Shown here: positions 7,393-17,731 of the stretch, piece after piece | Numbering within the stretch: the first letter of the stretch is position 1 | How the letters are laid out: each line of letters begins with the position of its first letter | Assembly: GCA_946494635.1 (NCBI GenBank) | Contig: CAMMCS010000018.1 | Coordinates: 1 to 17,910 of the forward strand | DNA length: 17,910 nucleotides | DNA from: an uncultured Oscillibacter sp. | GTDB lineage: Bacteria > Bacillota > Clostridia > Oscillospirales > Oscillospiraceae | Direction of reading: 5' to 3' | Made by a program: the position numbers and the translations under genes | The notes under the pieces: model-generated | Told to the model about the DNA's origin: nothing | What the model saw: only the letters and a program-made list of their open reading frames with translations | Database searches by the model: none

Positions 7393-8252
7393 GGGCGCGG
7401 GCTGACGGGTGCCCCCGGCTGATCTGCTTTGATCTGGACGGCACGCTCTATCAGGACAACAGCATTTATCCCCGCATTATCCGGCATTTTTTCCAGGACA
7501 CACCCTATCGGGACTGGATTCCCGAGGTTCAGGCGCGGATGGAGCGGGTCCTGCGTGGAAAAGAGCCATTCCGCTGCGGGCAGTTTGCCCCCAAACAGGC
7601 GGCGGAGGCCCCCCGGTCCGTTGACGACTTGTTTGCGGTTCCCACTGTAACGGCGCTGCTGGAACCGGATCCCACCCCATATTTCGACCGGAGCCGCTAC
7701 ACCTACATTTCCGACGGCTGGACCCTGGCCATGTATCTGGCGCGCAGGATCGGCTGGGCGGGGGATGCCTTTTGGAACAGGTTCCGCAGGGCGCGGGAGG
7801 ATCTGGTCAGCGAGCAGTACGGCCCAAAGCCGGAAGCGGGCCTGATTTCCGCGCTGGAAGCGCTGCGGCAGAAGGGCATCCGGCTGGTGCTCTGTTCCAA
7901 TGCGGCGGCCGAGGGAGGCTGGGCCCTGCTGCGGCATCTGAGGCTGGACGGCAGCTTTGACGAGATCCTGTTCGACGCGGAGAAGCCCCGGAGCTTTCCG
8001 GAGCGGGTCCGGAACTGGGGGTACCCTGCGGAGCAAATCCTGTTCATTGGAGACCAGGGCTATTACGATCTGTACGCGGGAAAGCGGCTGGGGGCGGCCA
8101 CAGTGCTGATCTCCCCCTATCATGTGGAGGACGCCTGCCTCTGGGACAGACGGATCACAACCCTGCGGGAGCTGGTTAGCTGCCTGCGCGCATTGTCCGG
8201 CGGGCAGGAGGCGGGGGAAAAGGGGCCGCCGCAAACAGAGACGGGGGCCTGA
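7389..8252 (+). CDS. HAD-superfamily hydrolase (probable phosphatase)
   Basis: A 287-residue protein with the four HAD motifs: FDLDGTL with nucleophile D15 and acid D17, LVLCSNAA with S170, K199 (DAEKP), and ILFIGDQGYYD with acidic D222. The roughly 120 residues between motifs I and II form a helical cap, so this is a C1-capped, phosphoglycolate phosphatase/epoxide-hydrolase-like member, probably acting on a small phosphomonoester. The ATG at 7389 overlaps the previous stop as ATGA; a 43-codon longer in-frame reading is possible but would lie wholly inside the phosphodiesterase gene. There is no strong ribosome binding site, so translation is probably coupled. The C-terminal 20 residues are Gly/Glu-rich and look dispensable. 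It is the last gene before the operon terminator. Confidence 0.87.
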   Translation: MRARADGCPRLICFDLDGTLYQDNSIYPRIIRHFFQDTPYRDWIPEVQARMERVLRGKEPFRCGQFAPKQAAEAPRSVDDLFAVPTVTALLEPDPTPYFDRSRYTYISDGWTLAMYLARRIGWAGDAFWNRFRRAREDLVSEQYGPKPEAGLISALEALRQKGIRLVLCSNAAAEGGWALLRHLRLDGSFDEILFDAEKPRSFPERVRNWGYPAEQILFIGDQGYYDLYAGKRLGAATVLISPYHVEDACLWDRRITTLRELVSCLRALSGGQEAGEKGPPQTETGA

Positions 8253-8303
8253 GCAAGTGCGGCTGCCCCAACCAGAGTTGGATGCGGCATAAAAACGAAG
8301 AGA

Positions 8304-8341
8304 GGGCGGCCATTCCGCAGGGCGGGATGGCCGCCCTTTTT
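8304..8341 (+). terminator. Rho-independent terminator of the ABC/phosphoesterase operon
   Basis: A 10-bp GC-rich stem (GGGCGGCCAT at 8304-8313, ATGGCCGCCC at 8327-8336) with a 13-base loop is followed directly by TTTTT. It lies about 50 bases after the HAD gene stop and marks the 3' end of the operon. Confidence 0.9.
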
Positions 8342-8387
8342 AGCACGCGCGATCCGGGCGGCAGGGGTAGCATTGGGAAAAATCCAC

Positions 8388-8415
8388 TTGCGATTTCGGC
8401 GAGACATGATAGAAT
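8388..8415 (+). promoter_or_regulatory. Predicted promoter of the SLH surface-protein gene
   Basis: TTGCGA (8388-8393), a 16-base spacer and TAGAAT (8410-8415) form a plausible vegetative promoter downstream of the operon terminator. It would give a leader of about 130 bases before the surface-protein start, containing two hairpins. The spacer is one base short of optimum and the -35 box has two mismatches. Confidence 0.55.
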
Positions 8416-8456
8416 ACAAATAGGTTACAAAATAGAAATTATGTATCACGGCCGGC

Positions 8457-8499
8457 GCAACAGGTGCCTGTTGCCATGTCCGATTGAAAATCGGACATG
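8457..8499 (+). promoter_or_regulatory. Two abutting hairpins in the 5' leader of the surface-protein mRNA
   Basis: Hairpin 1 pairs GCAACAG (8457-8463) with CTGTTGC (8468-8474). Hairpin 2 pairs CATGTCCGATT (8475-8485) with AATCGGACATG (8489-8499) across a 3-base loop, a perfect 11-bp stem. They touch without a gap and end about 50 bases before the start codon. Neither is followed by a U-tract, so a termination role is unlikely. An mRNA-stabilising leader or a protein binding site on the DNA palindrome are both possible. Confidence 0.55.
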
Positions 8500-8552
8500 A
8501 TGTGATTTGAACCCAACGAAAGCCGACAATACAAAAGAGGGAGAGATTGCAC

Positions 8553-11500
8553 ATGAAAAAACGGTTCCTATCCGTCCTGACGGCGCTGTGCCTGGCGCTG
8601 TCCCTGCTGCCGGTGAGCGCACTGGCGGAGGGGACAGAAGGCCTGGAGCCAGACGTCCTTCCGGTCCAGCAGGATCTGGAAAACGGAGAAAACGAAGCGG
8701 CCGTACCCGCCAGTACGGAGGACGCCTGCGCGGCGGGCACCTGCGATCATGTGGCCGACATAGCCGGCACGCATTACGACACCCTGCAGGCGGCGGTGAA
8801 TGCGGCGGGGACTGGTGAGACCACCATCACCATGCTGAAGGATGCTGACTATTCATCAACAGCTGGTGAAGGCGAACCAAATCAGTTGACGATTGCAGCA
8901 GGGCAAAATATCACCCTGGATATGGATGGGCATACCATCACCAGCGCGGCGGGGGAATATGCGATCAGCAACTCCGGTACGCTGACGATCCAGGATGGCA
9001 CGGTCCGGATGACGGGCAGCTATGGCGAGTACAAGGGAGTCCGGAACCCCGGCAACGCTGCAAGTGCGGTTTTGAACATTAAAAATGTAGATATCGCGCC
9101 TGTGGAGGAAAATCCGGGCGAAGATGCCAGCATTGAGTCAGTCAGAGCCGTCACGGGTATCATTACAATTGACGGGGGTGACTTTGCCGGTAACGTGATT
9201 GGGACGACTTTGGGCGGACGGGTGATTTTAGTCTCAGGAACCTTTCAGAGAGATTACACTTCTGATTATGTCTTGCTCGCTGCTGGTTCCGAGTGGGACG
9301 AGGAAACATTGTCTGTCGTACCTGTGAGCACGTCAGAAAATGATGGCTCGGTGGCAAGCCTGACGCCATTGGGCCAGGAATCCGCCACTTACTACTACAG
9401 TACTACCGAAAGAGCCCTTGAGGCGTGGAATGATTACGGCGGGACATTGAAACTGCTAGAAAACTGGACCATCAGCGATGACAGTGTCATTGCGTTGGAT
9501 GATGCCAGCAGCTATGTACTGGATTTGAATGGGCAGACATTGGAATTGACCGGCTATTTGGCTGTTTCAAACTCTACGGCAGATCAGACAATCAGCCTGA
9601 CCATTCGGGATTCCGGATCTGGCGGTGCTCTGAAATTTGTAGGAAATCCATCTCACGTCAGAAGCAGTTTGATTTCGGTGTCGCACAACGGCGTGTTTGC
9701 CCTGGAGGGTGGAACCATTGTAGCAGGCCGCTCGGCGGAGTATGACCATGCTGCAAATGTAGCTGATTTCAGCCTGGCTGGGGATCAGTATACTGGCAGG
9801 ATCGAGGTCACGGGCGGAACGATCCAAATAAATGGCGATTCAGGGAGCGTTCAGGTATTTCCGACTGATCAACAAAGCGGAGACAAGACTATTACCGTCA
9901 CTGGCGGTACGTTCTTGAATAGTGACAACAGCAAGTACGACATAAGCGGCTTTATTCCTGCTGGCGCGGCGCTGACCCAGAACGAGAATGGCGAGGTGGT
10001 CGAAAATTCTTCTGCAAAGATTGTCGCCGAAGCCAACAGCGTGGGCTATACTACCCTGGAGGCAGCTATCACTGCCGCCAATGCCGGCGATACTGTGAAG
10101 CTGGTGAGTGATGTTACTTTAACTGGTGGTTATTCTGATGACTCTGCTGCAGGGCTGCAAATCAGGAAGAGCATCGTAATTGATGGACAAGATCAATATA
10201 AGATTGATACAGGGAGCTTTAGCAGGGGAATTCGCATTTACGGCGGCGGCAGCGAGAGTGCCACTGCGGATGTGACATTCAAAGATGTCTTGATTTCCAG
10301 TGCAGTCGATGCCGGGCGGTGTATTGATACCCGCGGAGGCTATATCCGCCTGACGCTTGATCACGCAAATCTCTCCACCACGGGCAGCGGGAACACCCAG
10401 GCGCTGACGGTTGGGGGCAATCACAGTGAGCTGACGGAAATAAACGTTTCGGATGGCAGCTCCATTGTTGCCTCTGCGGCGGGATATGGGATCATTACAT
10501 TCAATCCTGTCAAACTGACAATTGATGCAAGCGCAGTATCTGGCTTTGCGGCTTTATATTTTAAGGGCCAAGATGGCTCCGCTGGATCTGCCGGGTCTGT
10601 CGTAACTGTTCAAAATGGTAGCAGTCTGAGCAGCAAAGGACTTGACGGGGGAACAAATGAATTTGGGACGATCGTTTTTGAGGACGGTGGCATTACAATC
10701 TCCATTATAAATGCGAACCTGAGCGCACAAGCGGCTGATCCAAATAATGAAGATACAAAACAGAGTATTATCGTGTTTTCAAGTTATACAGAAAATACAG
10801 ATAAGGGTAACGAAGTATCAATATCGGGTGCCAATACAGAAGTTGAGATGGACGGCGAACTGGCCATTTTTGCAAGTGAAAATGTGACCATGGACAATTC
10901 TGTGGCAGTTTCCGGCGGCACATTCTCCAAACCGATCGACCCCGCCTACTGCGCTGTGGGCTATGTGCCGGCGGAAGTTGAGGGCAACTACACGGTCGAG
11001 CCTGTCTTTGCAAGCGGCACCGGTACTGAGGAAGATCCGTATATCATTTCCACCGTGGAGCAGCTGCAGAAGTTTGCCGCAAGCGTCAACAGCGGCGCCG
11101 ACTATGACGGCCTGTATATTGCACTTGATCCGAATGCGACAGACAGCACCTTTAATCTGAGCGCGATCACTGCGTGGACGCCCATCGGAACAGCGCAGGC
11201 TCCCTTCTCCGGCCATTTTGACGGCAACAAAAAGCCCATCACCGGACTGAAGATCGGCGGCGCTGCGGCCAATTCCTATATCGGCTTCTTCGGCTATCTG
11301 TCCGGCGCGACGGTGGAGGATGTCAACATTGTCGGGGCCAGCGTAACCTGCAACCAGGACAACTGGGTGGGCGTGCTGGCGGGCCGGGCGGACAGCTCCG
11401 CCATCAGCGGCTGCACGGTCAGCGGAACAATTGGCATTAGCGAGACATCGCCGACCGCTACAATGGGCATTGCCGCCGCCGGCCTGGTGGAGTATCTGGA

Positions 11501-13382
11501 TCAATCTACAGTCCGGGATTCCACGACGGATGTGGACATCAATGTCTCCACCAGCGCGGAGATCGCCTATGCGGGTGGCATTGCCTGCGAGGTAAATGAT
11601 TCCACGATCAACAATTGCACCAACAACGGCGATATTTCCGGATATAGTACTTATAATAGCGACCCCTACTATGGCTACTCCTATGTGGGCGGCATCGCGG
11701 CCTATATGAAGAATGGCAGCACCATTCAGGACTGCACCAATACCGGCGCTGTCACCAGCGGTGATGCCGGCAATGCGGTATATGCCACCGCCGGCGGCAT
11801 CCTGGGGCAGATCTGGGCCGAAACGCCCGGTGTGACAGAGCTTGTAACCGGCTGCACCAACAGCGGCAGCGTTACGGCGGCGGTAAATGGAACCGATTCC
11901 TATGCCGGCGGCATTGTGGGCGAGACGTATCAGTACGCGACGCAATATGAGCTGCAGGATGGGAAAGTTGTGGCCAAGCCTTGGACATTGGCGGATCATA
12001 GTGATCTCACGATCAGTGGCTGCAGTAGTACCGGCACCGTGACGGCTGACACCGCGGCCATCGTCCTGGCCTGGGGCGACGCCGAGTGGAATCTGAACCT
12101 CACCGAAAACACCGGCGCCCAGCCGCAGGCCGGCTCCTACGGCATCCCGGCCGAGGTGACGATTGCGAGCCAGGCGGAATATGAGAGCAAGCCATCTGAA
12201 AACTCGTATGGCTACGAGCACTATTTCGTCGCCATCGAGACCATCCGCTTCACCGGGGCGATCAGAGATGACGCGATCACCCTGGAGGACGGCCAGACCC
12301 TGATCATTGAAGCCGGCGCCAGCTTTACCGGCACCATTACGGTGAAGCCGGGCGCGACCCTGATCCAGAACGGGACGGTAGATGGGGATGTGGAAACCGC
12401 CAGCGGCAGTTATCTCATCACCTTCAAGGACGGGGAGACCACCCTGGGCCAGATTGCCACAGAGAGCGACGGCACCATCCTCTTCCCGGAGGAGCCCACC
12501 AGGATCGGCTATACCTTTGACGGCTGGTACAACAACGAGGGCAGCCAGGTTTCCAGCGGCGCTCAGGCGACTGGAGCCATGACCCTCACGGCCAAATGGA
12601 GCCAGACAACCTCCGGCTCCGGCAGCTCCGGCGGCACCCGGTACTCTGTCACCGTAGAGGACACGTCCCACGGCGAGATCCGGGTGAGCCCGTCCCGGGC
12701 GTCCCGGGGGCAGACGGTGACCATCACCGTGGATCCCGACGAGGGCTATGAGCTGGACGAGCTGGTGGTGCTGGACAGCGACGGCGACGAGATCGACGTG
12801 AAGCGTGTCAACTCCACCCGGTACACCTTCGAGATGCCCCGGGGCGCTGTGACGGTTGAGGCCAGCTTCGCCCGGGAGACGGTGGAGACCACCTTCGACG
12901 ACGTGGGCACGGACTACTGGGCCTATGACGAGATCGAGTGGGCCTACGACAGCGGCTACATGAACGGCACCAGCGCCAGCACGTTCGCGCCGGGAAGCAG
13001 CATCTCCCGCCAGCAGGTGTGGATGATCCTGGCCCGGATGAGCGGGGCGGACCCGGCCAGCATGGCGGAGGCCCGCCAGTGGGCGATGGAGAACGACATC
13101 TCCGACGGCACGAACCCCGGCAGCGCGGTGACGCGGCAGCAGCTGGCGGCCCTGCTGTTCCGGTTTGCCCAGAGCAACGGGTATGACGACGGCGGACGGA
13201 AGGCTCTGACCAGCTTCCCGGACGCGGGGAGCGTGTCTGCCTATGCGGTGGAGCCCCTGCAGTGGGCCACCGCCGGCGGCATCATCGGCGGTACCAGCGC
13301 CGGGACGCTGAATCCCACCGGCAGCGCCACCCGCGCCCAGTTCGCGGTGATGCTGTACCGGTTCTGGAATCAGGTGGGCTGA
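8553..13382 (+). CDS. Large secreted surface protein with beta-helix repeats, InlB-type repeat and C-terminal SLH domains
   Basis: A 1609-residue exported protein. The signal peptide covers about residues 1-26 (MKKR, hydrophobic core, ending SALA). Residues about 60-810 contain several modules that open with an ANxxG(D/E)T-like turn followed by beta-rich text (LQAAVNAAGTGETTI, then LEAAITAANAGDTVKL), suggesting parallel beta-helix or pectate-lyase-like folds. From about 819 a different module starts (GTGTEEDPYIISTVEQLQKF) with GLUG-like repeats (IGFFGYLSG, GGIAAYMKNG, GGILGQIW, GGIVGETY). About 1287-1349 is a Listeria-Bacteroides repeat (GYTFDGWY, LTAKW), about 1363-1440 a second beta-rich repeat (GYELDELVV), and 1447-1609 carry three SLH units, the middle one shortened. 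SLH domains bind secondary wall polymer, so it is likely displayed on the cell surface. AGGGAG supports the ATG at 8553 over an upstream TTG. Adhesin or glycan-binding roles are guesses; no catalytic site was recognised. Confidence 0.9.
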   Translation: MKKRFLSVLTALCLALSLLPVSALAEGTEGLEPDVLPVQQDLENGENEAAVPASTEDACAAGTCDHVADIAGTHYDTLQAAVNAAGTGETTITMLKDADYSSTAGEGEPNQLTIAAGQNITLDMDGHTITSAAGEYAISNSGTLTIQDGTVRMTGSYGEYKGVRNPGNAASAVLNIKNVDIAPVEENPGEDASIESVRAVTGIITIDGGDFAGNVIGTTLGGRVILVSGTFQRDYTSDYVLLAAGSEWDEETLSVVPVSTSENDGSVASLTPLGQESATYYYSTTERALEAWNDYGGTLKLLENWTISDDSVIALDDASSYVLDLNGQTLELTGYLAVSNSTADQTISLTIRDSGSGGALKFVGNPSHVRSSLISVSHNGVFALEGGTIVAGRSAEYDHAANVADFSLAGDQYTGRIEVTGGTIQINGDSGSVQVFPTDQQSGDKTITVTGGTFLNSDNSKYDISGFIPAGAALTQNENGEVVENSSAKIVAEANSVGYTTLEAAITAANAGDTVKLVSDVTLTGGYSDDSAAGLQIRKSIVIDGQDQYKIDTGSFSRGIRIYGGGSESATADVTFKDVLISSAVDAGRCIDTRGGYIRLTLDHANLSTTGSGNTQALTVGGNHSELTEINVSDGSSIVASAAGYGIITFNPVKLTIDASAVSGFAALYFKGQDGSAGSAGSVVTVQNGSSLSSKGLDGGTNEFGTIVFEDGGITISIINANLSAQAADPNNEDTKQSIIVFSSYTENTDKGNEVSISGANTEVEMDGELAIFASENVTMDNSVAVSGGTFSKPIDPAYCAVGYVPAEVEGNYTVEPVFASGTGTEEDPYIISTVEQLQKFAASVNSGADYDGLYIALDPNATDSTFNLSAITAWTPIGTAQAPFSGHFDGNKKPITGLKIGGAAANSYIGFFGYLSGATVEDVNIVGASVTCNQDNWVGVLAGRADSSAISGCTVSGTIGISETSPTATMGIAAAGLVEYLDQSTVRDSTTDVDINVSTSAEIAYAGGIACEVNDSTINNCTNNGDISGYSTYNSDPYYGYSYVGGIAAYMKNGSTIQDCTNTGAVTSGDAGNAVYATAGGILGQIWAETPGVTELVTGCTNSGSVTAAVNGTDSYAGGIVGETYQYATQYELQDGKVVAKPWTLADHSDLTISGCSSTGTVTADTAAIVLAWGDAEWNLNLTENTGAQPQAGSYGIPAEVTIASQAEYESKPSENSYGYEHYFVAIETIRFTGAIRDDAITLEDGQTLIIEAGASFTGTITVKPGATLIQNGTVDGDVETASGSYLITFKDGETTLGQIATESDGTILFPEEPTRIGYTFDGWYNNEGSQVSSGAQATGAMTLTAKWSQTTSGSGSSGGTRYSVTVEDTSHGEIRVSPSRASRGQTVTITVDPDEGYELDELVVLDSDGDEIDVKRVNSTRYTFEMPRGAVTVEASFARETVETTFDDVGTDYWAYDEIEWAYDSGYMNGTSASTFAPGSSISRQQVWMILARMSGADPASMAEARQWAMENDISDGTNPGSAVTRQQLAALLFRFAQSNGYDDGGRKALTSFPDAGSVSAYAVEPLQWATAGGIIGGTSAGTLNPTGSATRAQFAVMLYRFWNQVG

Positions 13383-13400
13383 GGCTTTCTTTTCAGGAAA

Positions 13401-13434
13401 AGAGGGGCACGGAAGGTTCCGTGCCCCTCTTTTT
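13401..13434 (+). terminator. Rho-independent terminator of the surface-protein gene
   Basis: A 13-bp stem (AGAGGGGCACGGA at 13401-13413 with TCCGTGCCCCTCT at 13418-13430), a 4-base loop and a T-run ending at 13434 lie 18 bases after the stop codon. This is a strong, canonical terminator, so the small ORF beyond it probably needs its own promoter or readthrough. Confidence 0.93.
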
Positions 13435-13516
13435 GCTGCGGATTTTGCGAATTTTTAGGTTGATTTAGCGGAAAGGTGGGGAATTGGTTCCGATCTCTGA
13501 GAAAAGGAACTTCAAC

Positions 13517-13840
13517 ATGAACCTGCTCAAAAAGCATATCCAGCCGGTGGCCGCCGGCACCCTGCTGCCCTCCCCGGCGCCCTGCGGCGAGGACGCCGCC
13601 CAGGACAGCGGCAAGGAGGCGGTTCGATTCACCGTGGATCTGTCCGTGGGAGAAGACGGGACCGTATCTCTGCCCGGGATCCAGGCCAGCCTCGCGGTGA
13701 ACAGCCCCCATGTCCAGCTGACGGTCACCGATGTGCCCTCGGAGGGCTATGCAGCCTCCTGCCAGCGCACCGTGGCGGGGTTCGGCGGTGAGAACTATAC
13801 CGGCAGCAGCCAGTTCACATTTACGATCCCGGAGGCATGA
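13517..13840 (+). CDS. Hypothetical small protein, possibly a remnant of a surface protein
   Basis: A 107-residue ORF that I do not recognise. The first 20 residues (basic, with LLKK, then AAGTLLPSPAPC) look like a poor or decayed export signal: the hydrophobic core is short and the residues before the cysteine do not form a lipobox. Residues 35-107 are beta-rich and Thr/Val/Gly-rich (RFTVDLSVGEDGTVSLPG, then VTDVPSEGY, then SQFTFTIPEA), like a single module of a secreted protein. ATG 13517 has AGGAA about eight bases upstream; an in-frame TTG at 13484 with a GGTGGGG upstream is an alternative. Codon bias (strong G/C third positions) favours real coding. It lies between two terminators with no convincing promoter. 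It may be an orphan secreted protein or a decayed copy. Confidence 0.5.
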   Translation: MNLLKKHIQPVAAGTLLPSPAPCGEDAAQDSGKEAVRFTVDLSVGEDGTVSLPGIQASLAVNSPHVQLTVTDVPSEGYAASCQRTVAGFGGENYTGSSQFTFTIPEA

Positions 13841-13857
13841 CGGGATGACCCCGTACG

Positions 13858-13900
13858 GCAAAGGACCTGCCCGGCGCAGCGCGCCGGGCAGGTCCTTTGC
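13858..13900. terminator. Perfect 20-bp hairpin between convergent genes, likely bidirectional terminator
   Basis: Arms 13858-13877 and 13881-13900 are perfectly complementary over 20 bp with a 3-base loop. The arms begin with GCAAAGG and end with CCTTTGC, so either strand reads a short T-run inside the stem end rather than a long free U-tract. It lies 17 bases after the small plus-strand ORF and 33 bases beyond the minus-strand glutamine synthetase stop, suiting termination from both sides. Confidence 0.75.
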
Positions 13901-13933
13901 AAAGGGAAAAGAAGAAAAAGGATTGAGAAAATA

Positions 13934-16021
<2,088 letters not shown>

Positions 16022-16080
16022 ATCACATAGCCTCCTAACTCAATTTTTAATTCTGAAAACGCATTAGAAACCGGGAGCAG

Positions 16081-17664
16081 TCACTGTCCGCTGGCTCCGT
16101 AGTTGGAGAGGACCCGGGCGGAGGGATCGTCCACGTCGCAGCCCTCCCAGGACCTGTTGGGCATCCAGAAGTCCCGGATCATCCGGGCCTGGCCGGGGTA
16201 GTACTGCTCGAAGATCTCCCGGTACAGCAGGCTCTCCTTGGTGAAGGGCGGGCAGTAGTCGTACTTGCGCCGCAGCGTCTCAAATTCGAGGTCCGTGTAT
16301 TTCTCCTCGGCGTAGGCCTTCAGGTCGTCCACCATGGAGTGGCCCACCGCGTCGGAGAAGGCGGCCTTCTGCCGCCAGAGGATGCTGTCCGGCAGCAGGT
16401 GGTCTTTTTCAAAGGCGTGGCGCAGCAGATACTTGCCCATGTGATAGGTGTTCTGCTTCAGCTTGGGATCCACGCGCATGACGTATTTCACGAAGTCCAG
16501 GTCGCCGAAGGGCACCCGGGCCTCCAGGGAGTTGACGGAGATGCACCGGTCCGCCCGCAGCACGTCGTACATGTGCAGCTCATCCACCCGCTTTTTGGAC
16601 TCGGCCTGGAAGGCCCCGGCGCTGGGGGCGAAGTCCGTGTACTTGTAGCCGAAGAGCTCGTCGCTGATCTCGCCGGTCAGCAGCACCCGCACGTCTGTCC
16701 GTTCGTGGATGGCCTTGCAGCACAGGTACATCCCCATGCTGGCCCGGACGGTGGTGATGTCCCAGGTGCCCAGGGCGGCGATGACCTCCGGCAGCGCCGC
16801 CAGGACCTCCTCCCGGGTCATGTAGACCTCCGTGTGGTCGGCGCCCATGAACTCCGCCGCCTCCCGGGCGTATTTCAGATCGATGGCGTCCGTGTCCATG
16901 CCGATGGCGAAGGTGCGGATCTTCTTCCCCAGCACCACCGAGGAGATGGCGCACACCAGGGAGGAGTCCAGCCCGCCGGAGAGCAGGAAGCCCAGGGGGG
17001 CGTCCGCGTCCAGCCGTTTGTCCACGGCGGCGATCAGCTTGTTGCGGATATTGCGGCAGACGGTCTCCAGGTCATCGGCGGAGTACTGCTCCACGGTAGT
17101 CAGATCCGCGTAGCGGACGAATTTGCCGCCCGCGTAGTAGTGTCCCGGCGGGAAGGGGCGGATCTCCTGGCACAGCCCCGCCAGGTTTTTCGGCTCGCTG
17201 GCAAAGACGATGGCGCCGTCCCGATCATAGCCGTAGTACAGCGGCCGGATGCCGATGGGATCCCGGGCGGCGATGAGTTCGTCCCTCTCGGCGTCGTAAA
17301 TGATGAGGGCGAATTCCGCGTCCAGCTTGGCGAACATTTTCAGGCCGTACTCTTTGTACAGGGGCAGCAGGATCTCACAGTCGCTGCCGCTGCAGAAGGA
17401 ATAGCCCTTCTCCGCCAGCTGCCGCTTCAGGGGACGGAAGCCGTAGATCTCGCCGTTGCAGACCACATAGTTCCCGTCCAGCGCAAAGGGCTGCATCCCC
17501 GCCTCCGTCAGGCCCATGATGGCCAGCCGGTGGAAGCACAGCCAGCCGGACGGCGTCTCGATGATCCGGGACATGTCCGGCCCCCGGGAGCGGGTTCTGT
17601 CAAAGAAGGGCAGCAGCTCTTCCTTGGTATAGGTCTTTTTGGAAAAACCCATGATTGCACACAT
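16081..17664 (-). CDS. asnB: Asparagine synthetase, glutamine-hydrolysing
   Basis: A 527-residue enzyme converting aspartate, glutamine and ATP to asparagine, glutamate, AMP and pyrophosphate. The N-terminal glutaminase (Ntn) domain begins with MCAIMGF; Cys2 becomes the nucleophile after removal of Met. RSRGPD at 25-30, NGEIYGF at 70-76 and SGSDCE at 92-97 match the glutamine pocket of AsnB. The C-terminal synthetase domain has the ATP-binding PP-loop SGGLDSS at 229-235 and the conserved GEISDELFGYKY segment further on. The ATG at 17664 is chosen because a longer in-frame reading would run back through the T-box terminator hairpin and block exposure of Cys2; GGAGG is 10 bases upstream. The glutamine synthetase that supplies its amide donor lies directly downstream. 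Confidence 0.95.
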   Translation of the reverse strand: MCAIMGFSKKTYTKEELLPFFDRTRSRGPDMSRIIETPSGWLCFHRLAIMGLTEAGMQPFALDGNYVVCNGEIYGFRPLKRQLAEKGYSFCSGSDCEILLPLYKEYGLKMFAKLDAEFALIIYDAERDELIAARDPIGIRPLYYGYDRDGAIVFASEPKNLAGLCQEIRPFPPGHYYAGGKFVRYADLTTVEQYSADDLETVCRNIRNKLIAAVDKRLDADAPLGFLLSGGLDSSLVCAISSVVLGKKIRTFAIGMDTDAIDLKYAREAAEFMGADHTEVYMTREEVLAALPEVIAALGTWDITTVRASMGMYLCCKAIHERTDVRVLLTGEISDELFGYKYTDFAPSAGAFQAESKKRVDELHMYDVLRADRCISVNSLEARVPFGDLDFVKYVMRVDPKLKQNTYHMGKYLLRHAFEKDHLLPDSILWRQKAAFSDAVGHSMVDDLKAYAEEKYTDLEFETLRRKYDYCPPFTKESLLYREIFEQYYPGQARMIRDFWMPNRSWEGCDVDDPSARVLSNYGASGQ

Positions 17665-17687
17665 GATAAAAGCACCTCCGGATAAAT

Positions 17688-17731
17688 AAAAAACGCAGCT
17701 TTCTCCTAAAAATTTAGGACGAATAGCTGCG
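17688..17731 (-). terminator. T-box regulated terminator hairpin upstream of asnB
   Basis: On the minus strand, outer arms CGCAGCT (17725-17731) and AGCTGCG (17694-17700) enclose an inner stem TCCTAAA (17713-17719) and TTTAGGA (17704-17710). Six Ts follow (17688-17693). It sits right after the conserved T-box sequence and just before the asnB ribosome binding site, as expected of the terminator that is replaced by an antiterminator when uncharged tRNA binds. Confidence 0.9.

Noticed and set aside
10818..12671. A 617-codon minus-strand ORF inside the surface-protein gene
   Set aside because: Repetitive Ala/Gly/Arg-rich shadow of the repeat modules on the plus strand; no ribosome binding site or domain recognised.
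16339..17685. A 448-codon plus-strand ORF opposite asnB
   Set aside because: Antisense shadow with no recognisable domain; asparagine synthetase on the minus strand has all its motifs.
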